Shown piece by piece: positions 26,849-34,290 of a stretch of 64,000 bases of DNA. Positions within the stretch are counted from its first letter, which is position 1. Each line of letters starts with the position of its first letter. The DNA comes from Mycolicibacter sinensis. GTDB lineage: Bacteria > Actinomycetota > Actinomycetes > Mycobacteriales > Mycobacteriaceae. The notes under the pieces were generated by a model. That model saw only the letters and a program-made list of their open reading frames with translations. It searched no databases and was not told where the DNA came from. The stretch is from assembly GCF_001667375.1 (NCBI RefSeq), contig NZ_LZIN01000081.1, forward strand, positions 1-64,000, read 5' to 3'. Made by a program: the position numbers and the translations under genes.

Positions 26849-27742
26849 CCGCGCCTGCTCGGCGATCTTGTTGTCGCTGGTGCGCAGCGGGCGGATCAGT
26901 CCGTCCTGGGCGAAGGAGGCGATGAGGTGGCCCTCCTCGGTGTGCACGGTGCCGCGGACATACGACATGCCCGCGCCCACCTGGGTGCTCTCGTGTCCAT
27001 AGAGGATCCAGCCGTCCCACCGCACCGGTTCGTGGAAACTGACCGTGACGGTCATCGGCGCGGTGGACACGGTCAGATGTGACTGGCTGGTGCCGATGCC
27101 GGCGTGCGCGCGCATCGTGGTCGAGATGCCCAAATGGCCGGTGAAATAAGCGATCAGTGCCTTGGCGAGGTCGTCGCGAGCGGGAATGGGGTCGTAGTGC
27201 AGCCAGGCGTAGAGCTCCGGCGGTCCCACCTCGTCGGGACTGTTGACGTCGACGACGTCGACCAGGCGCACCTGGCGGCCCTCCATCGGCATCTCGCAGG
27301 GGTTGGCCTGCGCGGGTGAGGCGACGTCCGGGCGGGGCAGATGGTGGGTGATGACGTCGGCCGACGGGACGTCGGCGAACACCGTCATCGTCGCGCAGCG
27401 CTTGCCGTTCTGCAGCACCGAAATGACTGCGGTGGCCGTCGAGCGGCCCTCGTTGACCACGTCGATGGTGTACTCCGCCGGCGCACCCACCAGCACGGCC
27501 CGGGCGAACACCGCATGCACCGAGCGGATCGACTTGTCGCCGAAGCGTTTCGCCGCCCCGACGACGGCCTGCGCCAGCAGCTGGGTACCTTCCACCACCT
27601 GCCGTTCGTCGTCGCCGGCGAGGCCGGTGGCACCGGTGAACCGGTCCGGGCCGTCGGCGGTCACCTCGAACAGGTCCAGCAGGCCGCTGACCGACCAGTG
27701 CGCGGTGGGGGACTTCTCGATGCTGTCGGTGGCCTCTACCAT
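26843..27742 (-). CDS. Acyl-CoA thioesterase II (TesB-like, double hotdog)
   Basis: This 299-aa protein has two hotdog halves. The N-terminal half contains FTGATGLAGDDERQVVEGTQLLAQAVVGAAK. The C-terminal half carries HAGIGTSQSHLTVSTAPMTVTVSFHEPVRWDGWILYGHESTQ, typical of TesB. The expected role is hydrolysis of medium or long acyl-CoA. The ATG at 27742 was preferred because upstream in-frame starts enter the divergent promoter gap, which holds the second TTTTGTAAAGT motif. It faces the SMP-30 gene. Confidence 0.88.
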   Translation of the reverse strand: MVEATDSIEKSPTAHWSVSGLLDLFEVTADGPDRFTGATGLAGDDERQVVEGTQLLAQAVVGAAKRFGDKSIRSVHAVFARAVLVGAPAEYTIDVVNEGRSTATAVISVLQNGKRCATMTVFADVPSADVITHHLPRPDVASPAQANPCEMPMEGRQVRLVDVVDVNSPDEVGPPELYAWLHYDPIPARDDLAKALIAYFTGHLGISTTMRAHAGIGTSQSHLTVSTAPMTVTVSFHEPVRWDGWILYGHESTQVGAGMSYVRGTVHTEEGHLIASFAQDGLIRPLRTSDNKIAEQARL

Positions 27743-27767
27743 TCCGCGAGCGTGACATTTGGGGTGC

Positions 27768-27779
27768 GTTTTGTAAAGT
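27768..27779. promoter_or_regulatory. TTTTGTAAAGT motif, candidate operator site 2
   Basis: The 12-mer GTTTTGTAAAGT lies in the 81-bp divergent gap between the TesB-like thioesterase and the SMP-30 gene. It differs from site 1 only in the first two bases and is followed by AGGCCT, as site 1 is on the opposite strand. The shared AAAGTAGGCCT string in two divergent promoters makes chance unlikely. It is interpreted as a regulator site. Confidence 0.55.
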
Positions 27780-27823
27780 AGGCCTGGTCGCGTCCACAAC
27801 CGCAGGACCGGAGGGCAACCCTG

Positions 27824-28669
27824 GTGAACCTTGCCGAGACGAGCTCGACGCTGTCACCGGCCCCGCTGGCCGGTGGCTTCTGCTTCGGCGAGGGCCCGCG
27901 CTGGTTCGAGGGCCTGCTGTGGTTCTCCGACATGCTCGGCGAAGCGATCCACACCGTTGACCTGCAGGGCTCGATGACCACGGTGCCGGTGCCCGGGCAC
28001 ACCCCGACCGGGCTGGGGTTCCGTCCGGACGGCTCGTTGCTCATCGCGTCCGCCGAGGACCGCCAGGTGCTGCACTACGACGGCGACACGATCACCACCC
28101 TGGCCGACCTCAGCGACCGGGTGCCGGCCAACCTCGGCGACATGGTGATCGACGCGAACGGGGGCAGCTACATCGGTTCGCAGGCCTACACCGGTGGCGT
28201 GATCGTGCGGGTCGATCCGGACGCACGGGTGCACACCGTCGCAGAAGACCTCGATTTTCCCAACGGGATGGTGATCACCGCCGACGGTGGCACGCTGATC
28301 GTCGCCGAATCGATGGGCCGCCGGCTCACCGCGTTCACCCTCGGCGCCGACGGTGGGCTGCACGACCGCCGGATCTTCGCCGACACGCTCGACGGGCCGC
28401 CCGACGGCATCGCCCTCGACGCGGCCGGCGGGGTCTGGACGTCGATGACGCTGGCCCACCAATTCGAGCGCATCACCGAGGGCGGCACCGTCACCCACCG
28501 CATCGACATCGGCGACCGGGCCGCGATCGCCTGCACCCTGGGCGGGCCGCAGCGTCGCACCCTGTTTCTGCTGTCCAGCACCGACGCCTACCCCAAGCGG
28601 CTGATCGGGACCCGCGAATCCCGCTTGGACATGGTGACCGTGGAGATACCCGGCGCCGGGCTGCCCTGA
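27824..28669 (+). CDS. SMP-30/gluconolactonase-like hydrolase
   Basis: This 281-aa six-bladed beta-propeller protein of the SMP-30/LRE family starts with a short linker, then the metal-ligand glutamate in FCFGEGPRWF (about residue 22). Repeated blade motifs follow: GLGFRPDGSLLIAS, GDMVIDANGGSYIG, FPNGMVITADGGTLIVAES and PPDGIALDAAGGVW. The Asn and Asp in these motifs are the usual divalent-metal ligands. Family members hydrolyse lactones or related esters; substrate here is unknown. GTG start at 27824. It is followed by a thioesterase and TetR gene on the same strand. Confidence 0.88.
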   Translation: MNLAETSSTLSPAPLAGGFCFGEGPRWFEGLLWFSDMLGEAIHTVDLQGSMTTVPVPGHTPTGLGFRPDGSLLIASAEDRQVLHYDGDTITTLADLSDRVPANLGDMVIDANGGSYIGSQAYTGGVIVRVDPDARVHTVAEDLDFPNGMVITADGGTLIVAESMGRRLTAFTLGADGGLHDRRIFADTLDGPPDGIALDAAGGVWTSMTLAHQFERITEGGTVTHRIDIGDRAAIACTLGGPQRRTLFLLSSTDAYPKRLIGTRESRLDMVTVEIPGAGLP

Positions 28670-28680
28670 AAGGCGAATCC

Positions 28681-29508
28681 ATGAGCGAGTCGTACTACGA
28701 ACTGCTCGACGCCGCCGACCCGCGGGGGGAGAAGTTCGGCGCCACCGACCTGGTGCGAGGAACCTGGTCGGCCCAGATCCAGCACGCCGCACCGGTTTCG
28801 GCGCTGCTGGTGCGCGCCCTGGAGCGCCAGGCGGCCCGCGACGATACCCGGCTGAGCCGCGTCGCCGTCGATCTGTTGGGTCCGGTGCCCGCCGAGGGTG
28901 CACTGTGGGTTCGCGCACAGGTCGACCGGGCCGGCAAGCAGATCGAACTGGTCAGCGCCGAGATGCTGGCGCCCGGGCCCGACCACCGTCCCCGGCCGGT
29001 TGCCCGCGCGAGCGGGTGGCGGCTGCAAACCCTGGACACCGGTGACGTCGCGCACGCCGCGGCCGCCCCGCTGCGTCCGGTCAGCGAGGCCGGCAGCAAC
29101 AACATGCCGGCGAACTGGGATCGCAATTACGTGCACAGCCTGGACTGGCGGTGGCTGACCACGCCGCTGGCGCCGGGCGCCGGCGAGGCCTGGATCTCAC
29201 CGATCGTGGACCTGGTGGCCGGCGAGACGATGACCCCGCTGCAGCGGCTGTTCGCGGTGGCCGACGATGCCAACGGTGTCGGAGCCAAACTCGACATCAG
29301 GACGTGGACGTTCCTCAACACCGACCTGGTGGTGCACGTGCACCGGATTCCCGACGGCGAGTGGATCGGGATCCGCGCCGAGACCAACTACGGGCCGGAC
29401 GGCATCGGCACGACCATCGGCACCCTGTTCGACGAGCAGGGCGCCGTGGCGGGTATTCAGCAGTCGGTCCTGGTGCGCCGGCGCCGACGGGCCGATGAAC
29501 CCGGCTGA
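28681..29508 (+). CDS. Thioesterase superfamily protein (TesB-like fold)
   Basis: This 275-aa protein resembles mycobacterial thioesterase-family proteins with two hotdog halves. The first contains FGATDLVRGTWSAQIQHAAPVSALLVRALE. The second contains LDIRTWTFLNTDLVVHVHRIPDGEWIGIRAETNYGPDGIGTTIGTLFDEQG, where Asp-Gly-Glu-Trp and the GIGTTIG loop are typical. It probably acts on acyl-CoA. It starts 11 nt after the SMP-30 gene and precedes the TetR regulator, so the three probably form one transcript, unless the motif at 29521 gives the regulator its own promoter. Confidence 0.8.
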   Translation: MSESYYELLDAADPRGEKFGATDLVRGTWSAQIQHAAPVSALLVRALERQAARDDTRLSRVAVDLLGPVPAEGALWVRAQVDRAGKQIELVSAEMLAPGPDHRPRPVARASGWRLQTLDTGDVAHAAAAPLRPVSEAGSNNMPANWDRNYVHSLDWRWLTTPLAPGAGEAWISPIVDLVAGETMTPLQRLFAVADDANGVGAKLDIRTWTFLNTDLVVHVHRIPDGEWIGIRAETNYGPDGIGTTIGTLFDEQGAVAGIQQSVLVRRRRRADEPG

Positions 29509-29520
29509 CACTCGCACTAT

Positions 29521-29532
29521 TTTTTGTAAGGT
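29521..29532. promoter_or_regulatory. TTTTTGTAAGGT motif upstream of TetR gene, candidate operator site 3
   Basis: TTTTTGTAAGGT lies 7 nt before the ATG of the TetR gene at 29539 and matches site 2 at 10 of 12 positions. It lacks the AGGCCT flank. A TetR protein controlling its own gene and the two nearby divergent promoters would explain the three copies; this is inference. Confidence 0.4.
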
Positions 29533-29538
29533 CTCCCT

Positions 29539-30075
29539 ATGACCCGCAGCACGGTGGACGGCCCCGACAGTTCGACCCGGCAGCGGATCCTTGCGGCCAC
29601 CGCCGAAGTCCTCGGCCGCAACGGGATGACCAAGCTCAGCCTGTCCGAGGTGGCCGCCCAGGCCGGGGTGTCACGCCCCACCCTGTACCGGTGGTTCCCG
29701 TCGAAAGAGGAACTGGTCTCGGCATTCTCCCGCTACGAGCGGCACATCTTCGACAGCGGCCTCAGCAAGGCCACCGAAGGCCTGAAGGGCACCGAAAAAC
29801 TCGATGCCGCACTGCGTTTCATCGTCGACTACCAGCACTCCTCCACCGGCGTCCGGATGATCGACATCGAACCCAAGCATGTGCTCGGCGACTTCTCCCG
29901 GATCATCGTCCCGATGCGCGAGGGGCTGCAGCGGATGCTGACCGGTCCGGATGCCGCGGTGAAGGCGGCGGCGGCCATCCGGATTGCCATCTCGCACTAC
30001 ATCATTCGCAGTGACGACTCGGACCAGTTCCTCGCCCAGCTGCGCCAGGCGGTGGGCATCAAGCACCGCGGCTAG
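29539..30075 (+). CDS. TetR/AcrR-family transcriptional regulator
   Basis: This 178-aa regulator has a standard N-terminal helix-turn-helix (about residues 14-60, RQRILAATAEVLGRNGMTKLSLSEVAAQAGVSRPTLYRWFPSKEEL) and a C-terminal ligand domain of unrecognised subtype. It is the third plus-strand gene after the SMP-30 and thioesterase genes and converges with the FAD oxidase gene (4-nt overlap). The TTTTTGTAAGGT motif directly before its start, with related motifs in two divergent gaps, makes it the best candidate to control this region. Confidence 0.9.
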   Translation: MTRSTVDGPDSSTRQRILAATAEVLGRNGMTKLSLSEVAAQAGVSRPTLYRWFPSKEELVSAFSRYERHIFDSGLSKATEGLKGTEKLDAALRFIVDYQHSSTGVRMIDIEPKHVLGDFSRIIVPMREGLQRMLTGPDAAVKAAAAIRIAISHYIIRSDDSDQFLAQLRQAVGIKHRG

Positions 30076-31424
30076 TCGAAAAGCACGGCGGCGTTGAGGT
30101 AACCGGTCGGATCGAACGCGGCTTTGACCGTGCGCATCGCGGCGATATCGGCCGGCCCACGCGACATCGACAGGTAGGGCCGCTTGCGGCTGCCGACCCC
30201 GTGTTCAGAACTGACATTGCCGCCGCACTCCGCGATGAGCTCCATCATCGCCGCATACAGCCCGGGTTCGGCCTCCGCCGAGCAGCGCAGCACGTTCAGG
30301 TGCAGGTTGCCCTCACCGATATGGCCGAACAGCACCGGCAGCGCCTCCGGTGCGTGCCGGCCCACCACGGTGCTCGCCGCCGCGGCGAATCGGGCCACCG
30401 CGGCCAACGGCAGCGAGACGTCGAACTTCAACGGAGGGCCGAACGCCCCCAGCACGTCGGCCACCGCCTCGCGGACCCGCCAGAGCCGCTGCCGGGTGGC
30501 GGTGTCGACGCCGACCGCCGGCTCATCGCCGGGCGACACCTGCTCGAGCAGGCCGAAGAGCCGATCGCTCTGGTCCGTGTCGCCGGCCAGCTCCACCAGC
30601 AGCAGCCAGTCGCCGCCCACCGGCGCGGCGACCCCGAGCCGCTCTGCGGTGAGTGCGGCGACGCGCGCGTCGATCAACTCCAGCGTCGCGATGCCATCCA
30701 GATCACGGAAGACCCGGGCGGCATCAACCAGGGCAGCGAGCTCGGTGAAGCCGCAGACCGCGGTGACCCGATGCGCCGGCGCCGGGCGCAATCTCAGGTC
30801 CAGGCCGGTGATGACGCCCAGGGTGCCCTCGGCGCCGACAAACAGTGCCGGCAGGTTGTAGCCGGTGTTGTCGGCGCGCACCTGGCTGTGCCGACGCAGC
30901 AGCGAGCCGTCCGGCAGCGCCACCTCGACCCCGACGACCTGCTCGGCCATGTTGCCGTAGTGCACGGTCGCCAGCCCGCCGGCGTTGGTCGAGGCCATCC
31001 CGCCGACGGTTGCGGTGTCGCGGGCGGTCAGGTCGACCCCGAACAGCAGGCCGGCCGCGGCGGCGGCATGCTGCACCGACGCGAGCGTGGCGCCGGAGCC
31101 CACGCTCACCCGGCGCTCTTTCGCGTCGACCTCACCGATGGTGTTCAGCCGCTCGGTGGACAGCAACACGTCATCGTGTTCGGGGACGGTGCCGGCCACC
31201 AGCGAGGTGCGCCCGCCCTGGACGGTGACATAAGCGCCGCCGTCCCGGCAGACCCGCAGCACCGCGGCCACCTCGTCGGACGATCCCGGCCGCACCAGCG
31301 CGCCGGCCCGGCCCCGGTAGCGGCCGGTGTAGTCGACGCTGCGTCCGGCCAGCACGTCGGGGTCGTCGGTGACATGGGCGGGTCCCACCACATCGGCCAG
31401 GCCCTGCAGCAGGCTCGCTGTCAC
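30072..31424 (-). CDS. FAD-linked oxidase (glycolate/D-lactate dehydrogenase type)
   Basis: This 450-aa enzyme has the PCMH-type FAD domain with VTVQGGRTSLVAGTVP and GGMASTNAGGLATVHYGNM. The C-terminal domain has the conserved FGHIGEGNLHLNV and SEHGVGSRKRPYL, where the histidines contact the alpha-hydroxy acid in this family. It should oxidise a 2-hydroxy acid to the keto acid. The start is GTG at 31424. It is divergent from the hydrolase gene at 31463, with only 38 bp between starts. Confidence 0.9.
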   Translation of the reverse strand: MTASLLQGLADVVGPAHVTDDPDVLAGRSVDYTGRYRGRAGALVRPGSSDEVAAVLRVCRDGGAYVTVQGGRTSLVAGTVPEHDDVLLSTERLNTIGEVDAKERRVSVGSGATLASVQHAAAAAGLLFGVDLTARDTATVGGMASTNAGGLATVHYGNMAEQVVGVEVALPDGSLLRRHSQVRADNTGYNLPALFVGAEGTLGVITGLDLRLRPAPAHRVTAVCGFTELAALVDAARVFRDLDGIATLELIDARVAALTAERLGVAAPVGGDWLLLVELAGDTDQSDRLFGLLEQVSPGDEPAVGVDTATRQRLWRVREAVADVLGAFGPPLKFDVSLPLAAVARFAAAASTVVGRHAPEALPVLFGHIGEGNLHLNVLRCSAEAEPGLYAAMMELIAECGGNVSSEHGVGSRKRPYLSMSRGPADIAAMRTVKAAFDPTGYLNAAVLFD

Positions 31425-31462
31425 CGCCCCGGTCTACCACACGCCGCGCTACCTTTCTCCGT

Positions 31463-32362
31463 ATGGCTTCCCGCGAAGACGTCACCTTCCGATCCGGCAA
31501 AGACTCGGTCAGCGCGTGGCTGTACCGGCCCGACGGCACCGGCCCGAACGGGGCGCCGCTGCTGGTCATGGCGCACGGACTGGGTGCGGTACGCACCATG
31601 CGCCTGGACGCCTACGCCGAGCGGTTCGCCGCGGCCGGTTACGCCTGCCTGGTCTTCGACTATCGCAACTTCGGTGACAGCGACGGCGCGCCGCGCCAAC
31701 TGCTCGACGTGGGCCTGCAGTTGGCCGACTGGGCCGCAGCGGTCGACTTCGCCCACACCCTGGCCGGAATCGACCCGGCCCGGATCGGCTTGTGGGGCAC
31801 CTCGTTCAGCGGTGGACACGTCATCGCCACCGCGGCACGGCTACGGGTGGCGGCGGTGGTGGCGCAGTGCCCGTTCACCGACGGAATCGCCTCGGCCCGC
31901 ACGATTCCGCCGCTGACCACCGCGCGGATCAGCCTGCTGGCCCTGCGTGACCTGGCCGCGGCCCGGCTCGGCAATCCGCCGGTGATGGTGGCCACCGCCG
32001 GCCGCCCCGGGGAGGTCGCGCTGATGACCACGCCGGACGCCTACCCGGGCTACCTGAAGCTGATGCCGGAGGGGCAGCCGGTGCGCAACGAAGTCGCCGC
32101 GCGGTTGGGCATGAAGGTCATCGCCTACCGCCCCGGCCGTCTGGCGGCCAAGGTGACCTGCCCGATCCTGTTCTGCGTCTGCGACACCGACTCGGTCGCC
32201 CCGGCGGGCCCCACCCTGCGTTACGCGGCCAAGGCTCCGCGCGGAACGGTCAAGCGGTACCCCGAGGGGCACTTCGACATCTACGTCGGCGACGCGTTCG
32301 AGCGGGTGGTCGCCGACCAGATCGAGTTCCTGGACCGCAACCTCAAAGAGCCGGCTGCTTAG
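31463..32362 (+). CDS. Alpha/beta hydrolase
   Basis: This 299-aa hydrolase has the nucleophile elbow GTSFSGG near residue 113, a preceding oxyanion region MAHGLGAVRT, an acid in CVCDTDSVAP and a histidine in EGHFDIY. The fold resembles dienelactone-hydrolase-like and acylaminopeptidase-like esterases. The substrate is unknown. It is convergent with the Rv0158-like TetR gene, overlapping its end by 20 nt. No signal peptide is present. Confidence 0.88.
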   Translation: MASREDVTFRSGKDSVSAWLYRPDGTGPNGAPLLVMAHGLGAVRTMRLDAYAERFAAAGYACLVFDYRNFGDSDGAPRQLLDVGLQLADWAAAVDFAHTLAGIDPARIGLWGTSFSGGHVIATAARLRVAAVVAQCPFTDGIASARTIPPLTTARISLLALRDLAAARLGNPPVMVATAGRPGEVALMTTPDAYPGYLKLMPEGQPVRNEVAARLGMKVIAYRPGRLAAKVTCPILFCVCDTDSVAPAGPTLRYAAKAPRGTVKRYPEGHFDIYVGDAFERVVADQIEFLDRNLKEPAA

Positions 32363-33023
32363 CGACCCCCGGCTCGCCGTTACCGAGCGGCGATTCGACG
32401 CGGATCGCCTCGTCGCGGATCAGCCCGCGCAGCAGCGCCGTACTGAACTCCGCGGCGATCTCCTTGGCGCTGCGCCGGCCGCTGGGCCGCAGCCAGCGGT
32501 AGGCCCCCAGCGTCATGCCGATGTAGCCGAGCGCCAGCACGTGCGAATCGCACTGATAGAACTCGCCGCTGGCGATACCCCGGTCGATCAGGCCGTGCAC
32601 GTGCTCATAGACCTGGGTCTCCTTCTCCCGGATCTCGGCGACCTGTTCCTCGGTGAGCCACTCGCTGATGTAGGGCTGCTCCTGGAAGTAGACCGCCGCG
32701 CCCTCGGGGTTGGCGGCGATCTGGTCGAGCAGGCGCACGGTGTACTGGTAGAGCGCCTCGCGCGCGGTCCAGGACGGGTCGTCGTGTACGGCGGCCAGCG
32801 TGCGTTCGGCGGCCCGCTGATAGATGTCGTAGAGGATCAGCGACTTGCTCGCGTAGTAGTGGTAGACGGTCGCCTTGTTGAGACCGACCACGTCGGCAAC
32901 GTCGTCCATCCGGGTGCCGTGGTAGCCGCGGGCGGCGAAAAGCTTGGTGGCGACCGCGAGCAATTCCTCGCGGCGGGAGGGCCCGTGGGCGGAGTTCCCT
33001 GACCCGCCCTTGTCGTTTGGCAT
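32343..33023 (-). CDS. TetR-family regulator (Rv0158-like)
   Basis: This 226-aa regulator has an N-terminal HTH (about residues 18-64, REELLAVATKLFAARGYHGTRMDDVADVVGLNKATVYHYYASKSLILYD). The long conserved ligand domain includes YFQEQPYISEWLTEEQVAEIREKE. Much of this sequence matches what I remember of Rv0158 of M. tuberculosis. The Rv0158 counterpart normally lies near pntAB and fadE2, which are absent here. It is divergent from the 47-aa gene at 33154, with a 130-bp gap between the starts. Confidence 0.88.
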   Translation of the reverse strand: MPNDKGGSGNSAHGPSRREELLAVATKLFAARGYHGTRMDDVADVVGLNKATVYHYYASKSLILYDIYQRAAERTLAAVHDDPSWTAREALYQYTVRLLDQIAANPEGAAVYFQEQPYISEWLTEEQVAEIREKETQVYEHVHGLIDRGIASGEFYQCDSHVLALGYIGMTLGAYRWLRPSGRRSAKEIAAEFSTALLRGLIRDEAIRVESPLGNGEPGVAKQPAL

Positions 33024-33153
33024 GCGCCCTCGCTATCCGGCCGCCGGAGTCATCCGGTCTCAATCAACTGGTTGGAAGGATTCTATGCAGTCCGGGGTCG
33101 GACCGTTGACGAGCCGACTAAACTGGTGGAATCCAAGCTGAGGGGTTGATGAC

Positions 33154-33297
33154 ATGGGTCCTGGTTACGGTTACGATCCGAATCCGGATTACGAGATTAC
33201 CGACGAGGCTGAGTTCTTCTTCAAGTACCTGACCTGGGGTTTGCGGGGTGTCGACGGAGGCGGTGGTTACCCCCCGCCGAACTACCCGCCGATCTGA
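33154..33297 (+). CDS. Small acidic aromatic-rich protein, 47 aa
   Basis: ATG at 33154 to TGA at 33297 encodes 47 residues: MGPGYGYDPNPDYEITDEAE, then an aromatic segment FFFKYLTWGLRG, and a Gly/Pro/Tyr tail ending PPPNYPPI. No signal peptide or clear membrane span is present. A purine-rich AAGCTGAGGGG lies about 8 nt before the start. Wobble positions are mostly G or C, and a strong hairpin follows 21 nt after the stop, which supports a real short gene. Its place beside the Rv0158-like gene suggests the small gene annotated Rv0157A in M. tuberculosis, from memory and unverified. Function unknown. Confidence 0.65.
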   Translation: MGPGYGYDPNPDYEITDEAEFFFKYLTWGLRGVDGGGGYPPPNYPPI

Positions 33298-33318
33298 TCA
33301 CACGAGCGCACGCACCGG

Positions 33319-33344
33319 CCCCCGATCCGTCTCAGGATCGGGGG
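33319..33344 (+). terminator. GC-rich hairpin, likely factor-independent terminator
   Basis: A perfect 10-bp stem (CCCCCGATCC / GGATCGGGGG) with a 6-nt loop starts 21 nt after the small gene. There is no U-tract, as is common for mycobacterial hairpin terminators. It separates the small gene from ptpB, whose GTG lies 50 nt further on. Confidence 0.7.
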
Positions 33345-33394
33345 TCATTGCGTCTCTCGGCGGGGCCGTCCGCGCCGTGTCTTATCGTGGCCAC

Positions 33395-34210
33395 GTGACC
33401 TCCCAACCGGAACTGCCCGGGGCGTGGAATTTTCGCGATGTTTCCCAGACCACCGGCGCGCTGCGCCCGGGCCGGCTGTTTCGGTCCAGCGAGCTGAGTC
33501 GCCTCGACGATCGCGGCCGCGAACAGCTGCTGCGGATCGGGGTCTCCGATGTCGCCGACCTGCGGTCCCCGCGGGAGGTGACACGTCGCGGACCGGGACT
33601 GGTGCCCGACGGAGTCGATATCCATCTGCTGCCCTTCCCCGACCTGGCCGGCGATCAGTCGCCGGACAGCTCGTCGCCGCACGAGGACGTCTTCCGCAAG
33701 ATGATGGCCGAGAAGCCCGACGCGGACTCGTCCGCCGACGTCGCCGCCCGCTACATGCTCGAGGAGTACCAGCGTTTCCCCACCCTCGGCGGATCCCGCC
33801 GGGCGGTGCAACAGGTGGTATCGCTGCTGGCGGCCGGCCGGCCGGTGCTGGCGCACTGTTTCGCGGGCAAGGACCGCACCGGGTTCGTCGTCGCGGTGGT
33901 GCTGCAGGCCGCCGGAGTGGCCCGGGACGCGGTGGTGGCCGACTACCTGCGCAGCAACGCCGCGGTACCGGTCTTGCGCGACCGGATCATGGACATGATC
34001 CGGCAGCGGGCCGAAGACGAGATCACCCCGGAGGTGCTGACTTTCACCGAGGCCCGGCTCTCCGACGAGGTGCTCGGCGTACGCGCCGACTATCTCGACG
34101 CCGCGCACCGCTCGATCGAGCAGAACTTCGGCTCGCTGGAGGGCTTCCTGCATGCCTGCGGGGTTACCGATGCCGAGCGGGAGGGTCTGCGCGCCGCGCT
34201 GCTCGGCTAG
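33395..34210 (+). CDS. ptpB: PtpB-type protein tyrosine/phosphoinositide phosphatase
   Basis: This 271-aa phosphatase carries the P-loop HCFAGKDRTGF, identical to that of M. tuberculosis PtpB (Rv0153c). It also has the PtpB-typical ELPGAWNFRDV, LRPGRLFRSSELSRLDD and VADYLRSN segments. The cysteine of the loop is the nucleophile; PtpB acts on phosphotyrosine and phosphoinositides and is exported without a classical signal peptide. The GTG at 33395 gives the N-terminus matching PtpB; the frame stays open further upstream through the terminator, which was judged noncoding. The next gene encodes a PE-PPE-domain hydrolase, as in M. tuberculosis. Confidence 0.93.
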   Translation: MTSQPELPGAWNFRDVSQTTGALRPGRLFRSSELSRLDDRGREQLLRIGVSDVADLRSPREVTRRGPGLVPDGVDIHLLPFPDLAGDQSPDSSSPHEDVFRKMMAEKPDADSSADVAARYMLEEYQRFPTLGGSRRAVQQVVSLLAAGRPVLAHCFAGKDRTGFVVAVVLQAAGVARDAVVADYLRSNAAVPVLRDRIMDMIRQRAEDEITPEVLTFTEARLSDEVLGVRADYLDAAHRSIEQNFGSLEGFLHACGVTDAEREGLRAALLG

Positions 34211-34290
34211 GAATCGCGCCGAAATTCCCCCTTGCCACCGGCTAGCCGGAAAGTTAACGTCGGTACCTAGGTTTATCTAGGGGGTTTCTC

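Noticed and set aside
33057..33075. Loose CAAC-TG-GTTG inverted repeat upstream of the Rv0158-like TetR
   Set aside because: The 4-bp perfect arms and poor outer matches are expected by chance. It might be part of an operator but cannot be supported.
33319..33344. Hairpin considered as part of the coding region of ptpB
   Set aside because: The ptpB frame is open through it, but PtpB proteins start close to ELPGAWNF, so the hairpin is better explained as a terminator of the small gene.
34266..34281. CCTAG-N6-CTAGG inverted repeat before the PE-PPE hydrolase gene
   Set aside because: The arms are only 5 bp and appear once, with no regulator nearby to match. It was not strong enough to list as an operator.
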